Shown here in pieces: positions 44,436 through 51,787 of a stretch of 64,000 bases of DNA. The DNA comes from Pseudomonas sp. S06B 330 (GTDB taxonomy: Bacteria; Pseudomonadota; Gammaproteobacteria; Pseudomonadales; Pseudomonadaceae). The stretch is taken from positions 5,152,001-5,216,000 of the forward strand of contig NZ_CP088149.1 in NCBI RefSeq assembly GCF_002845275.2, in the 5' to 3' direction. A program made the position numbers and the translations under genes. Below the pieces are notes generated by a model that was not told the origin of the DNA, made no database searches, and saw only the letters and a program-made list of their open reading frames with translations. The first letter of the stretch is position 1; every line of letters starts with the position of its first letter.

Positions 44436-45389
44436 TCAGCTACTCCATTGTGTTCTCGGATTGAACGCCGCTTTCTCTGCCAACTTGCTCCACAACTCAC
44501 GGGTTGTGTCGTCGCTCTGGCTGGGCATCACCACTTTCAGTTGCGCATACAGATCACCACGCTGGCCCTGCTTGTTGGCCAGGCCCATGCCCTTGACCCG
44601 CAGGCGCTGACCGCTCTGGCTGTCTGGGCGGATGGTCAGGTTGATCTTGCCGGTCAGGGTCGGCACTGCCACTTTGGTCCCCAACGCAGCTTCCCACGGT
44701 GCCAGCGGTACGGTGATGATCAGGTCATGACCTTCGACATCGAACAGCGGATGCGGTGCCATGCGAATGGTCAGGAACAGGTCACCGTTGGCGCCCCCGC
44801 CGATCCCCGAAGCGCCCTGGCCTTTCAGGCGAATCTTCTCACCATCGGTAACGCCAGCCGGGATCTTCACGTTCAGCGTCTTGGTGGTAAAACCGGTTCG
44901 CTGGCCATGGGCGTTGTGCTGCGGCACCTGGAAGCTGATCTGCTTCGACTCGGCGGACAAGGTTTCCTCAAGGAAAATCGCCAGTTCCATTTCCACGTCC
45001 TGCCCTCGCCGACCGGCGCTGCGTTGCTGGCCGCGGCCAAAAGGATTGCCGTTGCCGTTACCGTTGCGCGCACCGAAGATCGAGCTGAAGAAGTCGGAGA
45101 AGTCTCCGCCTTCGAAACCGCCGGAGCTGCGGCTTTCCCAGCCTGGCGGGCCCTGGAACGGCCGGCCATGCTGACCGTACTTGCGCAGCTCGTCGTATTC
45201 AGCGCGTTTTTCCGGGCTGCTCAAGGCCTCATAGGCCTCGTTGGCCTCTTTGAATTTTTCTTCCGCGTCACGCTCTTTGCTGACGTCGGGGTGATACTTG
45301 CGCGCAAGCTTGCGGTAGGCGGTCTTGATCGCCTTGTCGTCCGCCGTCGGCTCTACGCCAAGTATCTTGTAATAGTCTTTGAAGTCCAT
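44436..45389 (-). CDS. cbpA: Curved DNA-binding protein CbpA, DnaJ-class cochaperone
   Basis: Stimulates DnaK and binds curved DNA. The 317-residue product has the J domain (1-70) with the HPD motif ([18 protein letters not shown]), a Gly/Phe-rich linker (about 75-130, [24 protein letters not shown]) and C-terminal substrate-binding domains ([19 protein letters not shown]). It lacks the zinc fingers of DnaJ, as CbpA does. A sigma-32-like promoter lies upstream and cbpM is directly downstream. Confidence 0.95.
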   Translation of the reverse strand: MDFKDYYKILGVEPTADDKAIKTAYRKLARKYHPDVSKERDAEEKFKEANEAYEALSSPEKRAEYDELRKYGQHGRPFQGPPGWESRSSGGFEGGDFSDFFSSIFGARNGNGNGNPFGRGQQRSAGRRGQDVEMELAIFLEETLSAESKQISFQVPQHNAHGQRTGFTTKTLNVKIPAGVTDGEKIRLKGQGASGIGGGANGDLFLTIRMAPHPLFDVEGHDLIITVPLAPWEAALGTKVAVPTLTGKINLTIRPDSQSGQRLRVKGMGLANKQGQRGDLYAQLKVVMPSQSDDTTRELWSKLAEKAAFNPRTQWSS

Positions 45390-45425
45390 CTAAGGAATCA
45401 CCATCAAGTTGTTCGATGCTGCTGA

Positions 45426-45453
45426 AGATTGGGGTCAAGCATAGCCTTTCAAG
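45426..45453 (-). promoter_or_regulatory. Sigma-32 (heat-shock) promoter of cbpA-cbpM
   Basis: On the minus strand CTTGAAA, then 12 bases, then CCCCAATCT, close to the RpoH consensus CTTGAAA-N11-16-CCCCATNT. It lies 36-64 bases before the cbpA ATG, predicted start near 45418. It fits the chaperone role of the operon. Confidence 0.65.
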
Positions 45454-45550
45454 TCGCCCTTGGGTTTGCTGTAAAGCAGATAATCGGTCTTGATTCTGCT
45501 GACAGCTGGCATAAACTGCGCGGCCGTTTTTCCCCCGGACAGTACATCCC

Positions 45551-46816
45551 ATGAGTGACGCATCCCCGGCCCGTGCCTGCGGCATCGACTTTGGCACCTC
45601 CAACTCCACCGTCGGCTGGCATCGCCCCGGCGTTGAGTCGTTGATCGCCCTGGAAGACGGCAAGATCACCCTGCCGTCGGTGGTGTTCTTCAACATCGAG
45701 GAGCGCCGCCCGGTCTATGGCCGCCTGGCCCTGCACGAATACCTCGAAGGTTACGAAGGCCGGCTGATGCGCTCGCTCAAGAGCCTGCTGGGTTCCAAGC
45801 TGATCAAGCATGACACCAGCGTGCTCGGCACCGCGCTACCGTTCAAGGACTTGCTGGGCATGTTCATCGGTGAGCTGAAAAAGCGTGCCGAGGCCAATGC
45901 TGGCCGCGCATTTGATGAAGTGGTACTGGGTCGCCCGGTGCATTTCGTCGATGACGACCAGGCTGCCGACCAGGAAGCCGAAGACACCTTGGCTGAAGTG
46001 GCAAAGAAAATCGGCTTCAAGGAAGTCTCTTTCCAGTACGAGCCGATTGCGGCCGCCTTCGACTACGAGTCAAACATCCAGGGCGAAGAGCTGGTACTGA
46101 TCGTCGACATCGGTGGTGGTACCTCGGACTTCTCCCTGGTGCGCCTGGCCCCTGAGCGGCACATGCTCGATGACCGCCATGACGATATCCTCGCCACCGG
46201 CGGCGTGCACATCGGCGGTACCGACTTCGACAAGCAGTTGAGCCTGCAGGGCGTGATGCCGCTGTTCGGCTACGGCAGCCGGATGAAAAGCGGCGCCTTC
46301 ATGCCCACCAGCCACCACATGAACCTGGCCACCTGGCACACGATCAACTCGGTGTACTCGCAAAAATCCCAGCTGGCCCTGGGCAGCATGCGCTACGACA
46401 TCGAAGACACCGACGGCATCGACCGCCTGTTCAAACTGATCGAACAGCGCGCGGGTCACTGGTTGGCCATGGAAGTGGAAGAAACCAAGATCGAACTGAC
46501 TCACAACGACCGCCGCCTGGTCGACCTCAAGCGGGTCGAGTCGGGGCTGAACGTCGAGCTGACCCGGGCGTTGTTCGAAGAGTCGATCGACAACCTGCTG
46601 GAGCGTGTGCGGGGCAGTGTCAGCGAGCTGTTGATCAAAGCCGGCGTGGGTGTGGCCCAGGTCGATACGGTGTTCTTCACCGGTGGTTCGAGCGGTATCC
46701 CGGCCCTGCGCCAGAGCGTGGCGGCCATGCTGCCGAATGCGCGGCATGTTGAAGGTAATATCTTCGGCAGTATTGGTAGCGGTTTGGCGATCGAAGCGCG
46801 CAAGCGTTACGGTTGA
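45551..46816 (+). CDS. yegD: Hsp70-family protein, YegD-like
   Basis: The 421-residue product is an Hsp70/actin-type ATPase: phosphate-1 motif CGIDFGTSNSTVGW, the long connector, phosphate-2 motif LIVDIGGGTSDFSLV, and adenosine motif FFTGGSSGIPAL. It stops shortly after the ATPase domain and so lacks the usual peptide-binding and lid domains, as YegD does. Client and function are not established. It is divergent from cbpA across about 160 bases, suggesting a chaperone locus. Confidence 0.88.
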   Translation: MSDASPARACGIDFGTSNSTVGWHRPGVESLIALEDGKITLPSVVFFNIEERRPVYGRLALHEYLEGYEGRLMRSLKSLLGSKLIKHDTSVLGTALPFKDLLGMFIGELKKRAEANAGRAFDEVVLGRPVHFVDDDQAADQEAEDTLAEVAKKIGFKEVSFQYEPIAAAFDYESNIQGEELVLIVDIGGGTSDFSLVRLAPERHMLDDRHDDILATGGVHIGGTDFDKQLSLQGVMPLFGYGSRMKSGAFMPTSHHMNLATWHTINSVYSQKSQLALGSMRYDIEDTDGIDRLFKLIEQRAGHWLAMEVEETKIELTHNDRRLVDLKRVESGLNVELTRALFEESIDNLLERVRGSVSELLIKAGVGVAQVDTVFFTGGSSGIPALRQSVAAMLPNARHVEGNIFGSIGSGLAIEARKRYG

Positions 46817-46832
46817 GGGCATCGGGGCCGCT

Positions 46833-46868
46833 ATGTGGCCCTTTCGCCGGCAAGGCCGGCTCCCACAA
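46833..46868 (-). repeat. GTGGGAGC-type repeat, inverted
   Basis: Minus strand reads TTGTGGGAGCCGGCCTTGCC then GGCGAAAGGGCC. Together with the degenerate plus-strand copy at 46889-46916 it forms an inverted pair between yegD and the AI-2E transporter gene. Confidence 0.75.
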
Positions 46869-46888
46869 TAGGTTTAACCGCCGCCCCC

Positions 46889-46916
46889 TGTGGAAGCCGC
46901 ACTTGCCAGCGATTAG
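46889..46916 (+). repeat. Degenerate GTGGGAGC-type repeat
   Basis: CTGTGGAAGCCGCACTTGCC followed by AGCGATTA, a diverged copy opposite in direction to the neighbour at 46833. Confidence 0.6.
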
Positions 46917-46918
46917 CG

Positions 46919-47926
46919 TCAGACCAATTCAGCCTGACGTAGCTCACTTTTGAGGTACGCATAGTAGATCGGCCCCGCTACTACCCCCGGCAAGCCAAAC
47001 GCCGCCTCGCACACCAGCATTGCCAGCAGCAATTCCCACGACTTGGCACTGATCTGCCCACCGACAATCCGTGCGTTGAGAAAGTACTCAACCTTGTGGA
47101 TAACAATCAGATAGCCCAACGCCGCCATGGCCACCCAGATCGACAGCGACAGGCCGACGATCGTGATCAGGGTATTGGACATCAGGTTGCCGATCACCGG
47201 TAGCAAGCCGAGCAGGAAGGTCAGTACGATCAGGGTTTTGGTCAGCGGCAGGTGCACGTCGAATAATGGCAGCACCACGGCGAGGAAGATGCCGGTAAAG
47301 AACGTGTTGAGCAGGGAAATCTTGATCTGCGCAAAAACGATATTGCGAAACGCCTGGACCAGCAGCGCCAGCCGATTGAACAGGGCCGCCGCCAAAGGCT
47401 TGCGCCGGGAAATATCTGGAATGCGCTGCAAGGCCACAATGGCCCCGAGGATCATCCCGATCAGCAGGGTAACGAACATGTGCGCCGCGCCCTTGCCCAC
47501 CAGTTGCAACTCGCCCAGATGGGTCTTGAGCCATTCGCCGATGGCAACTTTGAACTCCGCCGCACTGGCCGGCAGGTAGGCATCGACAAAGGGCGGTAAC
47601 TGCCCACGTGCCTGATCCACCAGCAGCATGAACTTGTCCAGCGAGGCGCCAGGGTTCTCAGCTTCGTGCAATAGAAAGCTGATTGCACCGGCAAACAACA
47701 AGGTCAGGGTGCTGACAACCAGGGTGCCGAGCAATGCCACCGCCACCCAACGCGCGCGCTCCCCGGCGATCAGGTGCTGCAGTTTGGGGGTGAGCATGTT
47801 GACCAGTTCGAACACCAGCAGACCGGCCAACAGGCTCGGCAACAGCTTGAGCGGCAACACCAGCAACAGTCCGGCGAAGACGATGATCCAACTGGCCATT
47901 TTGATCTGGCGCGGGGTAAAGGTCAT
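46919..47926 (-). CDS. AI-2E-family transporter
   Basis: The 335-residue membrane protein has about eight helices: a double-helix N terminus (IKMASWIIVFAGLLLVLPLKLLPSLLAGLLVFELV) and the conserved FVTLLIGMILGAIVAL and GLLPVIGNLMSNTLITIVGLS segments of the PerM/AI-2E family. Family members include putative autoinducer-2 exporters and Na+/H+ antiporters, so the substrate is open. Monocistronic in appearance. Confidence 0.85.
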   Translation of the reverse strand: MTFTPRQIKMASWIIVFAGLLLVLPLKLLPSLLAGLLVFELVNMLTPKLQHLIAGERARWVAVALLGTLVVSTLTLLFAGAISFLLHEAENPGASLDKFMLLVDQARGQLPPFVDAYLPASAAEFKVAIGEWLKTHLGELQLVGKGAAHMFVTLLIGMILGAIVALQRIPDISRRKPLAAALFNRLALLVQAFRNIVFAQIKISLLNTFFTGIFLAVVLPLFDVHLPLTKTLIVLTFLLGLLPVIGNLMSNTLITIVGLSLSIWVAMAALGYLIVIHKVEYFLNARIVGGQISAKSWELLLAMLVCEAAFGLPGVVAGPIYYAYLKSELRQAELV

Positions 47927-47972
47927 ACAACCTCAGAGGCAACGGCGGGGGAAACGCGCAGTCTGCCAGCCT

Positions 47973-48773
47973 TCACCGGGCAGGCATAGTGGCAGTGCGA
48001 GCCTGGCGTCGATATTGCTCAGGTGTGCACTGGGCATGCCGTTGGAACATGGCAATAAACGCCGAAGGGCTGCTGTACCCAAGCTCGAAAGCAATCTGCT
48101 GAATCGGCAGGTTCTGTTCCAGCGCTTCGATCGCCCGCAGAAAGCGCAGGCGCAGGCGCCATTCACCAAAGCTGATGCCGAGTTCACGAATGAACTGACG
48201 GGCCAGGGTACGTTCACTGACATGCACACCCGCCGCCCAGTCGGCCAACGCTCGGTTGTCCCCAGGCTCCGCCTGCAAGGCCTGCAGTACTGCATCCAGG
48301 CCGGCACTGCGTGCATAGGGCAGAAAGCAACTCTGGGTCGGTGCCAGACGCAGTTGATCGACCAGAACCTGCGCCAGACGATGATCGGCTGGGTCTTCGG
48401 GGATTTTCACATCGCGCCGGGCAAAGTCGCCAAGAATGGCCTTGAGGATCTCACTGATCACCAGCGTGCAGGGCTGTGCCGGTAACGCCTGGCACAAGGC
48501 ACGGTCCAGATACACCGAGCGGTAGACGATGGCCTGAGGGTTGTAGCAGCTGTGCTCCGTGTCCGGTGGCACCCAGACCGCATAGTGGGGAGGCGAGACA
48601 AAGCGCTGGCCGTCGATCTCCAGGTGCATGATGCCGTGGGCCGCATAGTTAAGCTGGCCCCAGGCGTGACGATGCGCAGCGCTGTGGGTATCGGCGCCAA
48701 ACTCGTCGTAGCGAAAGTACACCGGCGCCGGCAAAGCAGCGAATTGCGGGATGTTGACGTATTTGCGCGACAT
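47973..48773 (-). CDS. AraC-family transcriptional regulator with cupin domain
   Basis: The 266-residue product has an N-terminal cupin sensor (HRHAWGQLNYAAHGIMHLEIDGQRFVSPP, metal-type HxHxxGQ motif) and a C-terminal AraC double helix-turn-helix (WAAGVHVSERTLARQFIRELGISFGEWRLRLRFLRAIEAL, then IQQIAFELGYSSPSAFIAMFQRHAQCTPEQYR). ATG 48773 is preferred to an upstream TTG at 48809, but neither has a strong ribosome binding site. It is divergent from the EamA exporter gene, which it may control. Confidence 0.85.
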   Translation of the reverse strand: MSRKYVNIPQFAALPAPVYFRYDEFGADTHSAAHRHAWGQLNYAAHGIMHLEIDGQRFVSPPHYAVWVPPDTEHSCYNPQAIVYRSVYLDRALCQALPAQPCTLVISEILKAILGDFARRDVKIPEDPADHRLAQVLVDQLRLAPTQSCFLPYARSAGLDAVLQALQAEPGDNRALADWAAGVHVSERTLARQFIRELGISFGEWRLRLRFLRAIEALEQNLPIQQIAFELGYSSPSAFIAMFQRHAQCTPEQYRRQARTATMPAR

Positions 48774-48871
48774 GCTGTCTGGATCGATGGGTAGGTTGTC
48801 TGGATGCAAGTATAACTAACAAGACAGACAGGTGGATAATAGCGCCCTGTATCCTCAAGAGTTCCTGCTTC

Positions 48872-49768
48872 ATGAATTATGCGTTTCCGCTGCTGGCCAT
48901 TCTGATCTGGGCTGGCAACACCGTGATCACCAAAATGTCGGCCGGCGCGATTTTCCCCGCTGAGATCGGCTTCTATCGCTGGCTGCTGGCCGGTTTGCTG
49001 TTCACCCCGTTCTTGCTGCGGCCGATGCTGCGCAACTGGGCTGAGATCCGCCAACACTTGGGCAAGATCTTCGTGCTCGGCGTCCTGGGCATGGCCGTGT
49101 ATCAGAGCCTGGCCTACTTTGCCGCAGCGATCACCAGCGCCACCAACATGGGCATCATCCTCTCACTGATGCCATTGATGTCACTGGCATTGGCCATCAT
49201 CAGCCTGGGCCAGCGCCTGACCTATGGAGCGCTGGTTGGCGCAGTGGTGTCGTTTGTCGGCGTGCTGCTGGTGGTGTCAGCCGGCGATCTAGGCGTGCTG
49301 TTGCAACACGGGATCAATGGCGGCGATGCGATGATGCTGATCGCTACGCTGGCCTACGCGCTGTACAGCACCTTGTTGAAAAAATGGCAGCTGCGCTTGC
49401 CGCCCCTGCTGCTGCTCTATCTGCAGGTGTTGGTAGCAATTATCGTGCTGTTTCCGCTGTTTCTGTTCTCAGAGAAAACCGGCCTTGGCAGGGGCAATAT
49501 CGGCCTGGTGCTGTACGCCTGCGTGCTGGCCTCGATGGTTGCACCACTGGTGTGGATGCAGGCCGTCAGCCGCCTCGGCCCGAGTCGCACGACGCTGTTC
49601 TTCAATTTGCTCCCTGCGGTAACGGCAGTGATCGCCGCCGTTGTCCTGGATGAGCAACTGGCGCTGTACCACCTGTTCGGAGGCCTGCTGACGCTGGCCG
49701 GAGTGATCCTTGCCGAACGCTGGAAAACCCCGATGCGCAGCGCCAGCGCTACAGTCCCGCAGCCTTGA
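48872..49768 (+). CDS. EamA/DMT-family exporter
   Basis: The 298-residue product has ten predicted helices in two EamA repeats (NYAFPLLAILIWAGNTVITKMSAG start; second repeat from GGDAMMLIATLAYALYSTLLKKW) and the end motif QLALYHLFGGLLTLAGVILAER. Members export amino acids or other metabolites; the substrate is unknown. Divergent from an AraC regulator. Its 3' end overlaps by 20 bases the 3' end of the convergent lipase gene. Confidence 0.88.
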   Translation: MNYAFPLLAILIWAGNTVITKMSAGAIFPAEIGFYRWLLAGLLFTPFLLRPMLRNWAEIRQHLGKIFVLGVLGMAVYQSLAYFAAAITSATNMGIILSLMPLMSLALAIISLGQRLTYGALVGAVVSFVGVLLVVSAGDLGVLLQHGINGGDAMMLIATLAYALYSTLLKKWQLRLPPLLLLYLQVLVAIIVLFPLFLFSEKTGLGRGNIGLVLYACVLASMVAPLVWMQAVSRLGPSRTTLFFNLLPAVTAVIAAVVLDEQLALYHLFGGLLTLAGVILAERWKTPMRSASATVPQP

Positions 49769-50654
49769 GGCGAGCGGCATGTTCGGTGAACAGCCGCACC
49801 GGGTCAGCCCCCCTGCCCACCGCACCGAGTGACTGATTGACGATGTCCAGGTGATCAAGCGGATAGTCATCGCCGATCACCTGGCCAAGGTGCGAGCTGT
49901 AACGCCCGACCATGCCATCGCAGTGCCCGGCCTCACGGATAAAGGTTCGCGCAAACAAGCGACAGAAGCGGTTGCTGCCATCCAGGCGATTCAACCCCGT
50001 ATCCGTCAACCCCGGCTGCAAGGTGCCTGACCAGGAGTAGTAACGCACGCCGTTGACCTCGGCGGCCCCCTGCCCACCCCAGGTATTGGGCAAGCCCTGT
50101 GGATAAGCCTGATTGAACCGGGCCACACCGGCGCAGGTCAGGGAATGGTGCGAGGCGTGCACATCAATTGGCAAACCGGGCCCGCGCCAGCCGGTTTCCA
50201 ACCACCCCATCAGTACGCCAAGGCCATGCAACAACGCCTTGAGCAAGCGCCCTCGGGCAGAGTCTGCAGGGTATTTTTCGTGCAGGTAGTCGGCCAGCTC
50301 TGAGCCGTGGTTGGGGCCGGCAATCGAAGTCACCGAAGCGACCCATTCCGGTCGTTTGGCCGCTGCATAGCGTGCCGTCAGGGCCCCCTGGCTATGGCCA
50401 AGCAAGTTGACCTTGTCAGCTCCCGTGCGCTGACGGATACCTTCAATGATCAGCAGCAACTGCTCACCACGCAACTCAGTGCTGTTGAGCGGCGATACCT
50501 GGATGGCAAAGACCTTGGCCCCACCGCGGCGCAACGCCGACACGATGCCGAACCAGTAGGGATACAGCAACAGGCGGACGAAGCCGAGCATACCTGGCAC
50601 CAGCACCAGTGGATAACGCGTGGCAAGCCCTTGAGCCATGGCCGCAATCCCCAT
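49749..50654 (-). CDS. Triacylglycerol lipase-like alpha/beta hydrolase
   Basis: The 301-residue product has the oxyanion region YPLVLVPGMLGF, the nucleophile elbow GHSQGALTARYAA, the TSIAGPNHGSELADYL segment of Pseudomonas family I lipases, and a late HLDIVNQ with the likely catalytic histidine. Unlike secreted lipases it has no signal peptide, even from the first ATG, so it may be cytoplasmic or exported by another route. ATG 50639 is an alternative start. Confidence 0.85.
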   Translation of the reverse strand: MGIAAMAQGLATRYPLVLVPGMLGFVRLLLYPYWFGIVSALRRGGAKVFAIQVSPLNSTELRGEQLLLIIEGIRQRTGADKVNLLGHSQGALTARYAAAKRPEWVASVTSIAGPNHGSELADYLHEKYPADSARGRLLKALLHGLGVLMGWLETGWRGPGLPIDVHASHHSLTCAGVARFNQAYPQGLPNTWGGQGAAEVNGVRYYSWSGTLQPGLTDTGLNRLDGSNRFCRLFARTFIREAGHCDGMVGRYSSHLGQVIGDDYPLDHLDIVNQSLGAVGRGADPVRLFTEHAARLKAAGL

Positions 50655-50762
50655 TCCGTGGTCGTTCGCCCAACACTACAGGCACTGTGATAACAATCGC
50701 AATCGAACTCCCGGCGTTCCTTGCGGTTCCAACCTTGTAGACCCTCAGCAAGGAGCTGGACC

Positions 50763-51116
50763 ATGTACAAACAGACCCTGGCAATCCTCCTGGCCACCAC
50801 TGCCCTGACTGCCTGCGGCAGCCGCCCGGAAAACCCGGTGGACTACGTCACCTACCGTGACGAACCCTTGGTCAAACAGGTGGAAAATGGCATGACCATG
50901 CAACGGGTAATCGCCATTGGTGGCAGCCCGTCTACGGTCATCGACCTGCCGCACGGTGGTACCTGCAACAATTACATCCTCAACCAAGACGGCCACCAGC
51001 AGCCCTACTACGTGCGCTTCGACGCCACCGGCCATGTCGACGCCAAGGGTTTCAAGACCTGTGAACAGCGCCAGGAAGATGACAAGGCCGTCGAGAGCGC
51101 CGAATCCAAGGTGTAA
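50763..51116 (+). CDS. osmE: Osmotically inducible lipoprotein OsmE
   Basis: The 117-residue product has a lipoprotein signal with lipobox LTAC (Cys18) and the SmpA/OmlA-like fold seen in OsmE (VENGMTMQRVIAIGGSPSTVID, then GTCNNYILN and YYVRFDATGHVDAKGFKTC). The ATG at 50763 begins the signal peptide and has GGAGC upstream. Outer-membrane lipoprotein of unknown activity, induced by osmotic stress in relatives. Confidence 0.88.
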   Translation: MYKQTLAILLATTALTACGSRPENPVDYVTYRDEPLVKQVENGMTMQRVIAIGGSPSTVIDLPHGGTCNNYILNQDGHQQPYYVRFDATGHVDAKGFKTCEQRQEDDKAVESAESKV

Positions 51117-51157
51117 GCCTTTTCGCTGTAGCCAATCCCGTTTCCAGCCTGGAGAAG

Positions 51158-51691
51158 ATGATGAGCACCGTCGAACTAACCGATGTCAAAACCCTGCGCG
51201 AGCGCGCCCGCCAGCATGTCGAGCAAGGCGCCGTAACCGAGGGCTACAACGCCGACCGGGAAACAATCTTGCGCCTGCTCAACGAGTCGCTGGCCACCGA
51301 ATGGGTGTGCGCCCTGCGCTACAAACGTCACTACTACATGGCCAGCGGGATCAAAGCCAGCGTTGCCGCCGAGGAGTTCCTCGAGCATGCCACCCAGGAG
51401 CTGGAGCATGCTGACAAGCTGGCCGAGCGCATCGTGCAGCTGGGTGGCGAGCCGGACCTGAACCCCGACAACCTGAGCAAGAACTCCCACGCCCAGTACG
51501 TCGCGGGCAAGAACCTCAAGGAAATGGTGCTCGAAGACCTGGTGGCCGAACGGATCGCCATCGACAGCTATCGCGAGATCATTCAATACATCGGTGAATC
51601 AGACCCAACCACCCGACGCATTTTCGAAGATATCCTGGCTCAGGAAGAAGAGCACGCGGACGATATGGCAGATCTGCTCAAGGGTCTTTGA
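51158..51691 (+). CDS. Bacterioferritin-like di-iron protein
   Basis: The 177-residue four-helix protein has ferritin-type iron ligands: LLNESLATEWVCALRYKRHYY (Glu), EEFLEHATQELEHADKLAERI (ExxH), VLEDLVAERIAIDSY (Glu) and ILAQEEEHADDMADLL (ExxH). The heme-Met of true bacterioferritin cannot be confirmed. Start at ATG 51158 or 51161; GGAGA upstream. The stop codon sits inside a long perfect palindrome. Confidence 0.88.
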   Translation: MMSTVELTDVKTLRERARQHVEQGAVTEGYNADRETILRLLNESLATEWVCALRYKRHYYMASGIKASVAAEEFLEHATQELEHADKLAERIVQLGGEPDLNPDNLSKNSHAQYVAGKNLKEMVLEDLVAERIAIDSYREIIQYIGESDPTTRRIFEDILAQEEEHADDMADLLKGL

Positions 51692-51721
51692 TCCTGTGCG
51701 GGGCAAGCCCCGCACAGGATC
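51690..51721. terminator. Perfect 15-bp hairpin at the end of the ferritin-like gene
   Basis: GATCCTGTGCGGGGC (51690-51704), AA, GCCCCGCACAGGATC (51707-51721). The stem starts within the TGA stop. No T tract follows on either strand, so it may block exonucleases or ribosomes rather than terminate. Confidence 0.6.
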
Positions 51722-51732
51722 AAATAGCTTGT

Positions 51733-51781
51733 TGTGGGAGCGGATTAACCGGGACGCAGGACCGGTGAATCCGCTCCCACA
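51733..51781. repeat. Inverted repeat between two convergent genes
   Basis: TGTGGGAGCGGATT (51733-51746) pairs with AATCCGCTCCCACA (51768-51781). A GTGGGAGC-type palindrome that could work as a bidirectional terminator between the ferritin-like gene and asmA. Confidence 0.75.
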
Positions 51782-51787
51782 TAACTT

